Part shown: piece by piece, positions 16,532 through 24,745 of the stretch
How positions within the stretch are numbered: position 1 is the stretch's first letter
Layout of the letters: every line of letters starts with the position of its first letter
Source: Variovorax sp. WS11
GTDB lineage: Bacteria > Pseudomonadota > Gammaproteobacteria > Burkholderiales > Burkholderiaceae_C
Reading direction: 5' to 3'
Length of the DNA stretch: 64,000 nucleotides
Assembly: GCF_010499245.1 (NCBI RefSeq)
Contig: NZ_JAAGOW010000001.1
Location: 1,550,001 to 1,614,000 of the forward strand
Notes under the pieces: model-generated
What the model saw: the letters and a program-made list of their open reading frames with translations, nothing else
Databases searched by the model: none
What the model was told of the DNA's origin: nothing
Made by a program: the position numbers and the translations under genes

Positions 16532-16861
16532 GAGGAGCCTCGGATGGAAGGCGGGTCAGGTCATTGAACGCCCGCACGGCGGCGCGCGGAAGTGGCGGAA
16601 GTCACGCCACGCGTCCGGAATGCACGGAAGCGGGCAAAGCGTGCAAAAGAGCACGGCCTTCAGTGGCCTGCCTGCGACATATCCACCTGCGCGCGTCGGC
16701 CGGCGTGCAAGCGAGTAGGCAGCGCGGCGGCATCTGTCCAAAGGCCGATTGCGGATTCCGCCGAAGCCGGCGCAAGATGCGCGGATCCTCAGTCGCTGGC
16801 GGCCGCAGGGCGACGCGGTCCGCTTTTCCGTGGAAGAAGAACCGTAGAACCGGAGGCACTC
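16532..16861. other. 330-bp gap with no clear gene
   Basis: Between the small ORF and the SnoaL-like gene I see no convincing gene: frames run through but lack good starts and family features. The final bases (GGAGGCACTC) are the ribosome site of the next gene. The promoter of that gene should lie here but no strong -35/-10 pair stands out. Confidence 0.4.
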
Positions 16862-17287
16862 ATGACCGAAGAAGAGAGCAACAACGTGGCGCTGCTCAAG
16901 AAGGGCTATGCGTTCTGGAACCAGTCCAAGGCCGACTGCGAGGGCGTCTCCTGCTGGATGGCGCTGCTCTCGGACGACGTGCAGTGGCGCTCGCTGGCCG
17001 CAGGCGCTGCCGGCATGGAATTCACCCGGGCCTGCCGCTCGAAGGACGAAGTGCAGAACTATTTCCAGGAGCTGGGCAAGGACTGGGAACTGCTCAGCTA
17101 CAACGCGGACGAATTCATCGCCCAGGGCGATCGCGTCGTGATGCTGGGCAGCTGCGAATGGAAGCACCGCGGCACCGGCAAGATCATGAGGTCGCCCAAG
17201 GCCGACGTGCATCGCCTTCGCAACGGCAAGGTCGTGGACTTCATGGAGTTCTACGACACCATCGCCGCGCAGGCTGCGACAACGTAG
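16862..17287 (+). CDS. SnoaL/NTF2-like protein
   Basis: A 141-residue protein with the NTF2-like cone fold suggested by the pattern ALLKKGYAFWNQ, WMALLSDDVQWRSLAAG, EFIAQGDRVVMLGSCEWKHRGTGK and VHRLRNGKVVDFMEFYDT. Such proteins are isomerases, cyclases or simple binding proteins; no catalytic residues can be assigned. The ATG at 16862 follows an ideal GGAGG. It converges with dhaK, with no obvious functional link. Confidence 0.8.
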   Translation: MTEEESNNVALLKKGYAFWNQSKADCEGVSCWMALLSDDVQWRSLAAGAAGMEFTRACRSKDEVQNYFQELGKDWELLSYNADEFIAQGDRVVMLGSCEWKHRGTGKIMRSPKADVHRLRNGKVVDFMEFYDTIAAQAATT

Positions 17288-17349
17288 AGGCTGCGCCGGT
17301 ACGGCATTGCGCGAACCGGCTTTCGTGCGCCCGTGCGGTCGAACGCCGC

Positions 17350-18333
17350 TTACCAGCGCAGCGCCGCCGTATGCACCGGGGCATCCCACAGCGCCAACAG
17401 GTCGTCGTCCAGCAAGGTCACGGTCAGCGAGGCTCCGGCCATCTCCAGCGAAGTGGTGTAGTTGCCCACCAGCGAGCGCACCGGCGCCAGCCCCTCGGCC
17501 TTCAGGCGCCGGTTGGCCGCGTGGTGCAGGAGGTAGAGCTCCATCAGGGGCGTGCCGCCGAAGCCGTTGACGTGCAGCAGCAGCTGCCGGCCGCGCTGCG
17601 GCTTCAGGTCGCCCAGGATCGCGTCCAGCAGCGTGCGCACGATCTCGTCGGCCGGCATGTGGACCGCGCGCCGGCGGCCCGGCTCGCCGTGGATGCCGAC
17701 GCCGATCTCGATCTCGTCGGGCCCGATGTCGAAGGTGGGCCGCCCCGCCGCCGGCACCGTACAGCTGGTGAAGGCCACGCCCATCGAGGCGGTCGCCGCG
17801 TTCACGCGGTCGCCCAGCGCCTTGCACTCGGCCAGCGCCGCGCCCTGCTCGGCCAGCGCACCGACCATCTTCTCGACCACCAGCGTGCCCGCCACGCCGC
17901 GGCGGCCAGTGGTGTGGGTGGAGTTCTCGACCGCCACGTCGTCGTTGACCAGCACGGTGGCGTTCTCCGTCTCCAGCATCTCGGCCGCCATCTGGAAGTT
18001 CATGCCGTCGCCGGCGTAGTTCTTGACGATGAAGAGCACGCCCCGGCCCGTGTCGGCCGCGGCCGCTGCGGCCAACATCTGGTCGGGCGTGGGACTGGTG
18101 AAGACCTGACCCGGGCAGGCCGCGTCGAGCATGCCGCGGCCGACGAAGCCGGCATGCAGCGGCTCGTGGCCCGAGCCGCCGCCGGAGATCAGCGCCACCT
18201 TGTTCGGGGCACGCTCGCGCCGGGCAACGAAGGTGGGCTCGAACTCGACACGCAACAGCTGCGGGTGCGCCTCGATCAGGCCGCTCAGGGACTCGCGCAG
18301 CATCGAATCCACCTCGTTGACGAACTTCTTCAT
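17350..18333 (-). CDS. dhaK: DhaK-type dihydroxyacetone/ketose kinase subunit (copy 1)
   Basis: A 327-residue DhaK subunit. It begins MKKFVNEVDSMLRESLSGL and shows ISGGGSGHEPLHAGFVGRGMLDAACPG, FIVKNYAGDGMNFQMAAE and the active-site GVGIHGEPGRRR, where the histidine binds the ketone substrate covalently in known DhaK. The C-terminus LWDAPVHTAALRW is standard. Its start overlaps the end of dhaL (ATGA). Together with DhaL it would phosphorylate dihydroxyacetone or a longer ketose such as erythrulose. It is the last gene of the ABC importer operon. Confidence 0.92.
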   Translation of the reverse strand: MKKFVNEVDSMLRESLSGLIEAHPQLLRVEFEPTFVARRERAPNKVALISGGGSGHEPLHAGFVGRGMLDAACPGQVFTSPTPDQMLAAAAAADTGRGVLFIVKNYAGDGMNFQMAAEMLETENATVLVNDDVAVENSTHTTGRRGVAGTLVVEKMVGALAEQGAALAECKALGDRVNAATASMGVAFTSCTVPAAGRPTFDIGPDEIEIGVGIHGEPGRRRAVHMPADEIVRTLLDAILGDLKPQRGRQLLLHVNGFGGTPLMELYLLHHAANRRLKAEGLAPVRSLVGNYTTSLEMAGASLTVTLLDDDLLALWDAPVHTAALRW

Positions 18334-18962
18334 GCCGGCTCCTTGAGGGTGTCGCAGACCGCGGCGATGGCGACCTCGCAGGTCTTCGATCCGGGGTCGA
18401 TGTGCCCGATGGCGCGTTCGCCGAGGAAGGAGGCACGCCCCTTGGTGGCGGTCATGTCGCGTGTGGCGAGCATGTTGCGATGCGCCTCGGCCGCGAGCTG
18501 CCCGCACAGCGCGGGCAGCGGCGCGCCCTGCTCGGCCAGGCGCTGCAGCAGCCGCGACACCGGGATCAGCACGTCGAGCATGGTCTTCTCGCCCAGGTCG
18601 GCCTTGCCGCGGCTCTTGATGGCCTCGACGCCGACGGCGAAGGCGGCGGCGAACTGCACCCGGTCGGGCTCGGCGATGCCGGCCAGGCTCTTGCCCATCG
18701 CGATGAAGAAGCTCGAGATGAGGGGCCCCGAGGCGCCGCCGATGGTGGACAGCAATTTCATGCCGATCTTGCCGAAGGCCTCGCCCGGCGGCAGCGGCGC
18801 GATCTCGCCGCGCAGGCCCATCAGCACCTCACAGCCGCGCCGCACGTTGATGAAGTGATCGCCGTCGCCGATGGCGCGGTCCAGCGACTCGATCTGGCTC
18901 TCGTTGGCGAGGATGGCCGCCTGCACGGCCTCCACCGCCTCGATGATGTGTTGCGTCTTCAT
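18330..18962 (-). CDS. dhaL: DhaL-type nucleotide-binding kinase subunit
   Basis: A 210-residue DhaL subunit that holds the adenine nucleotide and magnesium. The metal motif is LDRAIGDGDHFINVRRG, keeping the three aspartates, although the usual GT/GI after GDGDH is FI. Later blocks: GGASGPLISSFFIAMGKSLAG, DLGEKTMLDVLIPV and TKGRASFLGERAIGHIDPGS. No DhaM phosphotransferase gene is seen nearby, so the phosphate donor may be ATP directly or a DhaM encoded elsewhere. It overlaps both neighbours by 4 bp. Confidence 0.92.
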   Translation of the reverse strand: MKTQHIIEAVEAVQAAILANESQIESLDRAIGDGDHFINVRRGCEVLMGLRGEIAPLPPGEAFGKIGMKLLSTIGGASGPLISSFFIAMGKSLAGIAEPDRVQFAAAFAVGVEAIKSRGKADLGEKTMLDVLIPVSRLLQRLAEQGAPLPALCGQLAAEAHRNMLATRDMTATKGRASFLGERAIGHIDPGSKTCEVAIAAVCDTLKEPA

Positions 18963-19990
18963 AGGCCTCCCGGATGTGCTGCGCCCGCCAGGCGGCGACC
19001 GGCAGCGTCGAAGAAAAGACAGCGCTCGGCCGGAAAGCCGAAGCGCGCCGGCGATCCCGGCGCGAGCGGCTGGTCGAGCATCACGCGCGCGTGCACCTCG
19101 ACGCCCTGCCGCTCGGCCACCAGCTGGTGCTTCACCAGCGAACACTCGATGACGCGGAAGCCCGCGGCCTCGCCCTCGGGCGACAGCCGCACGTCCTCCG
19201 GCCGGATCGCCACATGTGCGGTGCCGGCAGGCATACGGCCCTCGAACCACTGCGCCGGCAGCACGTTGATGGCCGGCGAGCCCAGGCGCTGCGCCACCGG
19301 CAAGGTACGCGGATCGCCGTAGACCTCGAGCGGCGTGCCGAGCTGCTGCAGCACGCCGCGCTCGAGGATGCCGATGCGATCGGCCATGGTGGTGGCCTCC
19401 ACGTGGTCGTGGGTCACGTAGATCACGGTGGCGCCGGTGCTGCGCTGGAGCCGGCGCAGCTCGACGCGCAGCTCCTCGCGCAGCTGGGCGTCGAGCGAGG
19501 ACAGCGGCTCGTCCATCAGGAACACGCGCGGCCGGCGCACCAGTGCGCGGCCGATCGCCACGCGCTGCATCTCGCCGCCCGAGAGCTCGGTGGCGCGGCG
19601 CGCGAGCTTGGCCTCGATGTGCAGCAGGGCCGCCACCTCCTCCACGCGGCGCCTGACCTCGGCCGGTTCGCTGCGCCGCAGGGGCGATCGCAGGGGAAAG
19701 GCGAGGTTGTCGAACACGCTCAGGTGCGGGTAGAGCGAATACTGCTGGAAGACGAAGGCGCAGTCGCGGCTTGCAGGGAGACTGTCGGTGACGTCCCGGC
19801 CGTCCATGCGGATGCACCCGGCGTCAGGCCGCTCCAGGCCGGCGACGAGGCGCAGCGTGGTGGTCTTGCCCGCGCCGCTCGGGCCCAGCAGCACCAGGAA
19901 TTCGCCGTCGGCGACGTGCAGGCTCAGCTCGCTCACGGCCTTGACCTCGCCGAAGGCGCGGCTCACACCACTCAGTTCAATGCTGGCCAT
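18959..19990 (-). CDS. ABC importer ATPase (MalK/UgpC type), second copy
   Basis: A 343-residue ATPase with Walker A GPSGAGKTTT, Q-loop FVFQQYSLYPHL, signature LSGGEMQRVAIGRAL, Walker B VFLMDEPLSSLD, and H-loop VTHDHVEATTMAD, followed by a C-terminal regulatory domain (INVLPAQWF, IRPEDVRL). With the ATPase at 19977-21089 it probably forms a heterodimer, as GlpS/GlpT do in the rhizobial glycerol importer. Start ATG 19990 overlaps the end of the other ATPase gene by 14 bp; its stop overlaps the dhaL start. Confidence 0.93.
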   Translation of the reverse strand: MASIELSGVSRAFGEVKAVSELSLHVADGEFLVLLGPSGAGKTTTLRLVAGLERPDAGCIRMDGRDVTDSLPASRDCAFVFQQYSLYPHLSVFDNLAFPLRSPLRRSEPAEVRRRVEEVAALLHIEAKLARRATELSGGEMQRVAIGRALVRRPRVFLMDEPLSSLDAQLREELRVELRRLQRSTGATVIYVTHDHVEATTMADRIGILERGVLQQLGTPLEVYGDPRTLPVAQRLGSPAINVLPAQWFEGRMPAGTAHVAIRPEDVRLSPEGEAAGFRVIECSLVKHQLVAERQGVEVHARVMLDQPLAPGSPARFGFPAERCLFFDAAGRRLAGAAHPGGL

Positions 19991-21089
19991 GGCACGGTCC
20001 CTCAGCGTGTTGGCGCTTGTCGGCGCTGGCGAGCAGCTGCTCGGTGGCGGCGTCGAACAGCACCACGCGCGCGGTGTCGAAGGCCACGGCGACGCGCTCC
20101 CCCGGCACCGGGCGCTGCGATTTGTGGACCACCGCCTTCAGCGTGCCGGCCGCGGTGGCGAGCTCGGCGATCCAGTGCGAGCCGAAATACTCGACGTGGC
20201 GCACCTCGGCGGCCAACCCCTCCCCCTGCGCGCCCATGCGCACATGCTCCGGCCGCACGCCGAGCACGGCGGCGGCCGCATCGGCCTGGGTGCGCGGCAC
20301 CGCCACGCGCACGCCGGCCAGCGACACCGCTACGTCTCCTGCACGCACCGCGCCGGCGACGGGCAGGAAGTTCATCGGCGGCCGGCCGATGAAGCGCGCC
20401 ACGAACATGCAGCTCGGCGCGTTGTAGATGCCGCCCGGCGTGTCGGACTGCAGGATCTCGCCGCGGTCCATCACCACGATGTGATCGGCCAGCGCCATCG
20501 CCTCGTTCTGGTCGTGGGTGACGAAGACGGTGGTGGTGGCGAGGCGTGCGTGCAGCTTGCGCAGCTCCACGCACATCAGCTCGCGGAACTCGGCATCGAG
20601 CGTGCCCAGCGGCTCGTCCATCAGGAAGGCCTGGGGCTGGCGCACGATGGCGCGGCCCAGCGCGACGCGCTGCCGGTCGCCGCCCGAGAGCCCGCCCACG
20701 CGCGCGCCCAGCAGGTGCTCGATGCGCAGGATGGCGGCCACGTCGGCCACGCGGCGGTCGATCTCGGCGCGCGGGAGTCCTTCGTTGCGCAGGGGGAACT
20801 CGAGGTTGCCGCGCACGCCCAGGTGCGGGTAGAGCGCGAAGAGCTGGAACACCATCGCGATGTCGCGTTCGCGCGGGCGCAGGTAGGTCACGTCCTGGCC
20901 GGCCAGCGTGATGGAGCCGGAGGTCGGGAACTCGAGGCCCGCGAGCATGCGCAGCGTGGTCGTCTTGCCGCAGCCCGAGGGGCCGAGCAGGACGACGAAC
21001 TTGCCGTCTTCCAGCGTCAGCGTGGAGTCGCGCACGGCGACGAAGTCGCTGAAGCGCTTGTGCAGGTGGCGGATGCGGATCTCGGCCAT
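19977..21089 (-). CDS. ABC importer ATPase (MalK/UgpC type), first copy
   Basis: A 370-residue ATPase: Walker A GPSGCGKTTT, Q-loop VFQLFALYPHLGV, signature LSGGDRQRVALGRAI, Walker B FLMDEPLGTLD and VTHDQNEAMALAD, with a C-terminal TOBE-like domain (MNFLPVAG, VRPEHVRMG). The signature has D in place of the common Q. It is followed by the partner ATPase with a 14-bp overlap. Same operon as the permeases; it starts 2 bp after the small membrane protein gene. Confidence 0.93.
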   Translation of the reverse strand: MAEIRIRHLHKRFSDFVAVRDSTLTLEDGKFVVLLGPSGCGKTTTLRMLAGLEFPTSGSITLAGQDVTYLRPRERDIAMVFQLFALYPHLGVRGNLEFPLRNEGLPRAEIDRRVADVAAILRIEHLLGARVGGLSGGDRQRVALGRAIVRQPQAFLMDEPLGTLDAEFRELMCVELRKLHARLATTTVFVTHDQNEAMALADHIVVMDRGEILQSDTPGGIYNAPSCMFVARFIGRPPMNFLPVAGAVRAGDVAVSLAGVRVAVPRTQADAAAAVLGVRPEHVRMGAQGEGLAAEVRHVEYFGSHWIAELATAAGTLKAVVHKSQRPVPGERVAVAFDTARVVLFDAATEQLLASADKRQHAEGPCHGQH

Positions 21090-21090
21090 G

Positions 21091-21279
21091 TCAGTGCAGC
21101 TTTCCGGCCACGGTGTAGCCGGCCACGCCGGCCAGCAGCACGGCGAAGGACCAGCTGTAGATGTCCAGCGACCAGGGCTGCATCAGCATCGCGAGGCCCA
21201 GCCCGATCAGGACCATGCTGGCCGGCTCCCAGCGCGAACGGGCGAACCAGCGTCGGGTCGGCACATTCATTTGCTTCAT
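21091..21279 (-). CDS. Small two-helix membrane protein of the importer (GlpU-like)
   Basis: A 62-residue protein with two hydrophobic segments (about residues 20-36 and 40-58) after a basic N-terminus (TRRWFARSRW). Its ATG overlaps the permease stop as ATGA. In the rhizobial glycerol importer operon glpSTPQUV, GlpU is a small membrane protein in the same relative position, so this is probably a short relative. Role unknown; perhaps assembly or regulation of the transporter. Too small for firm family assignment. Confidence 0.65.
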   Translation of the reverse strand: MKQMNVPTRRWFARSRWEPASMVLIGLGLAMLMQPWSLDIYSWSFAVLLAGVAGYTVAGKLH

Positions 21280-22223
21280 TTGCGTATGGCTCCGAAGGTG
21301 ATGCCGCGCAGCAGGTGCTTGCGCAGCAGCACGGTGAACACCAGCACCGGCAGCAGGAACAGCGTGGTGCCCGCGGCCATGGCCGGCCAGTCGAGGCCGC
21401 CCTCGCCGATGATGGTCGGGATGAAAGGCGGCGAGGTTTGCGCCGTGCCGCTGGTGAGCAGCAGCGCGAAGGCGTACTCGTTCCACGCGAAGATCAGGCA
21501 GAAGATGGCGGTGGTGGCGATGCCGGTGGCGGCCTGCGGCAGCACCACCTTCACGAAAGCCTGGAAGCGGGTGTAGCCGTCGACCATGGCGGCCTCCTCG
21601 TACTCGCGCGGGATCTCGTCCATGAAGCCCTTGAGCAGCCACACCGCGAGCGAGAGGTTGACCACCGTGTACAGCAGGATCAGGCCCAGGTGCGTGTCCG
21701 ACAGGCCGACCGCCCGGTACATCAGGTAGACCGGGATGGCCACCGCGATGGGCGGCATCATGCGTGTCGACAGAATGAAGAACAGCAGGTCGTCCTTGCC
21801 CGGCACGCGGAAGCGCGAGAAGGCGTAGGCCGCGAGCGTGCCCAGCACCACCGACAGGAAGGTCGAGCCGAAGCCGATCAGCACCGAGTTGAGGTAGCGG
21901 TCGGCAAAGCGCGAGGGGCCGGCCAGGATCATCTGCTGCTCGCGCACCAGGCCCTCGTACCAGGTGGCCGGCGGGGGCAGCGCTGCCAGTTCCTGCGCGC
22001 CGACGCGCGAGCGGGTGGTGAAGAGGTTGACGTAGCCGATCAGCGAGGGCTGGGTGAGCACCTGAGGCGGGTAGGCGATCGCATCCTGCGGCGTGCGGAA
22101 GCTGGTCATCAGGATCCACACCAGCGGGATCAGCGAGATCAGCGCATAGCCGATCACGACGATGCCGGCGAAGGCCTTGGCACGCGGCGTCGGGTCCAGC
22201 GGACTGTGCACGGTGTTTTTCAT
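21276..22223 (-). CDS. ABC importer permease (MalG type)
   Basis: A 315-residue inner-membrane permease with about six helices. It starts with a signal-anchor (IVVIGYALISLIPLVWILMTSF) and carries the EAA loop EYEEAAMVDGYTRFQAFVKVVLPQAA that docks the ATPase. The final helices (FLLPVLVFTVLLRKHLLRG) are typical of the MalG/UgpE group. ATG 22223 overlaps the preceding permease stop as ATGA. Confidence 0.93.
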   Translation of the reverse strand: MKNTVHSPLDPTPRAKAFAGIVVIGYALISLIPLVWILMTSFRTPQDAIAYPPQVLTQPSLIGYVNLFTTRSRVGAQELAALPPPATWYEGLVREQQMILAGPSRFADRYLNSVLIGFGSTFLSVVLGTLAAYAFSRFRVPGKDDLLFFILSTRMMPPIAVAIPVYLMYRAVGLSDTHLGLILLYTVVNLSLAVWLLKGFMDEIPREYEEAAMVDGYTRFQAFVKVVLPQAATGIATTAIFCLIFAWNEYAFALLLTSGTAQTSPPFIPTIIGEGGLDWPAMAAGTTLFLLPVLVFTVLLRKHLLRGITFGAIRK

Positions 22224-23194
22224 CGCTGCTTCACCCGGTCGAGAAAGCGCACCGTCACGAGCGAGAGCCCGTAGATGGCCACGAAGAGGATGATGGCCAG
22301 CGCCGAGCTGTAGCCGGTGCGCCATTTCTCGAAGGCCTCGCGCTTGAGCTTGATCGAGGCCAGCTCGGTCACCGAGCCCGGCCCGCCGTTGGTGAGCTGG
22401 TCCACCAGGTCGAACATCTTGAAGTTCTCGATCAGGCGGAACAGCACCGCGAGGACGATGAAGGGCATCACCATCGGCAGCGTGATGCGCCAGAACTTGG
22501 TCCACTCGCTGGCACGGTCGATCTCGGCGGCCTCGTAGAGGTAGGGCGGGATCGAGCGCAGGCCGGCCAGCAGCAGCAGCATCACATAGGGCGTCCACAT
22601 CCAGGTGTCGACCAGCACGATGGCCCAGGGCGAGAGCTGCGTGTCGCCCAGCATGGTGAAGCTGCCGCGGCCGCCGAAGAAGTTGACGATGTAGTTGAAG
22701 ATGCCGTACTGCGGCTCGAAGAAGTACTTCCAGAAGGTGCCGACCACCGCGGGCGCCAGCATCATCGGCAGCAGGATGGCGGTGCTCCAGAAGCTGTGGG
22801 TCCTGAAGCGCCGGTTGAGCATCAGCGCCAGGCCGAAGCCCAGCAGCAGCTGCAGCGTGATCGAGCAGGTCAGGAAGTGCGCGGTGGCGCGCATGTTCTC
22901 CCAGATCGCCTCGTCGTTGAGCACCCGCGAGTAGTTGCCGAGGCCGACCCACAGCACGTCGGCGCCGGGCCGGTTGGCGCGGTAGTTGGTGAAGGACAGC
23001 CAGATCGTCCAGACCAGCGGGAAGATGTTGAAGGCCAGCAGCAGCAGGATGGTCGGGCCGACGAAGAGCCAGGCGAGGGCTCGGTCGGAAAGGCCCTGGG
23101 CCAGCCGCACGGCGGGGGCCTCGACAGGCTCCGCGCGAACCGCCGTAGCCAGAGAGATGGCGCTCATGCTGGGGCCCGCCGTGTCGCGCTTCAA
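22220..23194 (-). CDS. ABC importer permease (MalF/UgpA type)
   Basis: An inner-membrane permease of about 315-324 residues. First helix LAWLFVGPTILLLLAFNIFPLVWTIWLSF; EAA loop LYEAAEIDRASEWTKFWRITLPMV. The TTG at 23194 overlaps the binding-protein stop (TTGA) and has GGGAAGA upstream; ATG 23167 is the alternative but has no purine-rich site. It pairs with the MalG-type permease downstream. Confidence 0.92.
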   Translation of the reverse strand: MKRDTAGPSMSAISLATAVRAEPVEAPAVRLAQGLSDRALAWLFVGPTILLLLAFNIFPLVWTIWLSFTNYRANRPGADVLWVGLGNYSRVLNDEAIWENMRATAHFLTCSITLQLLLGFGLALMLNRRFRTHSFWSTAILLPMMLAPAVVGTFWKYFFEPQYGIFNYIVNFFGGRGSFTMLGDTQLSPWAIVLVDTWMWTPYVMLLLLAGLRSIPPYLYEAAEIDRASEWTKFWRITLPMVMPFIVLAVLFRLIENFKMFDLVDQLTNGGPGSVTELASIKLKREAFEKWRTGYSSALAIILFVAIYGLSLVTVRFLDRVKQR

Positions 23195-24531
23195 GGCTTG
23201 ATCTTCCCGTCTTCCTTGAAGACCTCGGTCCAGTCCTTGAGCAGGCCGTCCATCGCCTCCTGCGGCGTGCCCTTGCCGGCCACCACGTAGTCATGCGTGC
23301 GCTTCTGCATCGCCAGCAGCAGCTGGGCGTAGCTGGGCTCCTGCCAGAAGTCCTTGACGATCTTCATCGAGTCGAGGAACACCGGCGCGTAGGACGTGCT
23401 CTTCTCGAAGCCCGGCTTGGACAGCACCGCGTTGTGGCACGAGAAGCCGCCCGCGTCCCACCACTTCTGCTGCACGGCGGGCTGCGCGAACCACTTGATG
23501 TACTCGAGCGCCAGGTCCTTCTTGTCGGAGTACTTCACGACCGAGATGCCCTGGCCGCCGAGCTGCGCGGCAGCGATCTTCGCCTTGGGCATGGTGAAGA
23601 AGCCGGTCTTCTCGCCGCCCACGTTCGGGTCCTTCGCGATGCCGGGGAAGAAGGCGATGAAGTTCATCTGCATCGCGACCTGGCCCGACTTGTAGGAGTC
23701 GAGGTCCTCGGTCATGTAGGCATTGGAATGCCCGGGCGGGGTGCAGCAGTCGAACAGCTCCTTGTAGAACTTGAGTCCGGCCACGGCCTCGGGCCCGTTG
23801 ATGAAGCCTTTCATGTCGTACGGCTTCTTCGGGTTGTCGTACTGCATGCCGTGCGCGTACAGGACGTTGGTCACGCCCATGGTGATGCCCTCGGAGCCGC
23901 GCTCGGTGTAGAGGGCCGCGCCGTAGACCTTCTTGCCGTCGATGGTGCGGTTCTGGAAGAACTGGCCGATCTGCTTGAACTCGTCCCAGGTGGTGGGCGG
24001 GGCGAGCTCGCGGTTGTACTTGCTCTTGAACTCGGCCTGCAGCTCGGGCCGCGCGAACCAGTCCTTGCGGTAGGTGAAGGCCACCGCGTCGCCCATCGCG
24101 GGCAGCGCCCAGTAGTTCTTCGTGCCCTTGGGCCAGGTCGAGTAGCCCTCGACGGTGGCGGGCATGAAGTCGCCCATCTTGATGCCGTTCTTGTCGAAGA
24201 ACTCGTTGAGCTTGATGTAGTGGCCCTCGGTGGCGGCCGAGCCGATCCACTGGCTGTCGCCGATCAGCAGGTCGCACAGCTTGCCCTTGGAGTTGAGCTC
24301 GTTGAGCATGCGCTGCGCGAAGTTGGGCCAGGGCACGAACTCGTACTTCATCTGCACGCCGGTCTGGGCGGTGAAGTCCTTCGACAGCTCCACCAGCGCA
24401 TTGGCCGGGTCCCAGGCCGCCCAGCACAGCGTGAGCTGTTTGGTCTGGGCCTGCGCGGCACTGGTCGTGGCCAGTGCCAGCGCGGCGAAGAGCGCCGCGC
24501 CAAGAGTCGCTCGTTGGGTCATCCGCTTCAT
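23191..24531 (-). CDS. Periplasmic sugar/polyol-binding protein
   Basis: A 446-residue solute-binding protein of the MalE-like class. Signal peptide at 1-29 (LGAALFAALALATTSAAQAQ). The mature part starts LTLCWAAWDPANALVELSKDF and shows the family pattern for extracellular binding proteins (PAMGDAVAFTYRKDWF, LALEYIKWFAQPAVQQKWW). Start at ATG 24531 with GGAG upstream. It heads the importer-dhaL-dhaK operon, followed directly by the permease. Substrate cannot be read from sequence; context with DhaK/DhaL suggests a triose or tetrose polyol or ketose. Confidence 0.92.
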   Translation of the reverse strand: MKRMTQRATLGAALFAALALATTSAAQAQTKQLTLCWAAWDPANALVELSKDFTAQTGVQMKYEFVPWPNFAQRMLNELNSKGKLCDLLIGDSQWIGSAATEGHYIKLNEFFDKNGIKMGDFMPATVEGYSTWPKGTKNYWALPAMGDAVAFTYRKDWFARPELQAEFKSKYNRELAPPTTWDEFKQIGQFFQNRTIDGKKVYGAALYTERGSEGITMGVTNVLYAHGMQYDNPKKPYDMKGFINGPEAVAGLKFYKELFDCCTPPGHSNAYMTEDLDSYKSGQVAMQMNFIAFFPGIAKDPNVGGEKTGFFTMPKAKIAAAQLGGQGISVVKYSDKKDLALEYIKWFAQPAVQQKWWDAGGFSCHNAVLSKPGFEKSTSYAPVFLDSMKIVKDFWQEPSYAQLLLAMQKRTHDYVVAGKGTPQEAMDGLLKDWTEVFKEDGKIKP

Positions 24532-24610
24532 TTGCTCATCTCCTAGGTTGGTCAGAGGGCAGCGGCGCTCGCCGCGATGGGGATTCGATTGAAGAATAAA
24601 GATGGCAATA

Positions 24611-24729
24611 AATAAATCAATCAACGCAAACCCTAGGACCTTATGATCCTGCCAAGCAGGGGCTGGCGAGCCCGGGATAGCCCGGTGCGCCATCCATGGG
24701 AGTTCGGCGACACTCCTGATTGATTTATT
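24611..24729. promoter_or_regulatory. Paired 13-bp inverted operator-like sites
   Basis: AATAAATCAATCA at 24611-24623 and its exact complement TGATTGATTTATT at 24717-24729 lie 93 bp apart in the divergent promoter region between the importer operon and the LacI-type gene. One copy sits in the leader of the importer operon, the other just upstream of the regulator start. Such spacing allows looping by a LacI-type tetramer; each site is AT-rich in a GC-rich genome. Confidence 0.6.
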
Positions 24730-24745
24730 GAGGCGCTTTCCGCAC

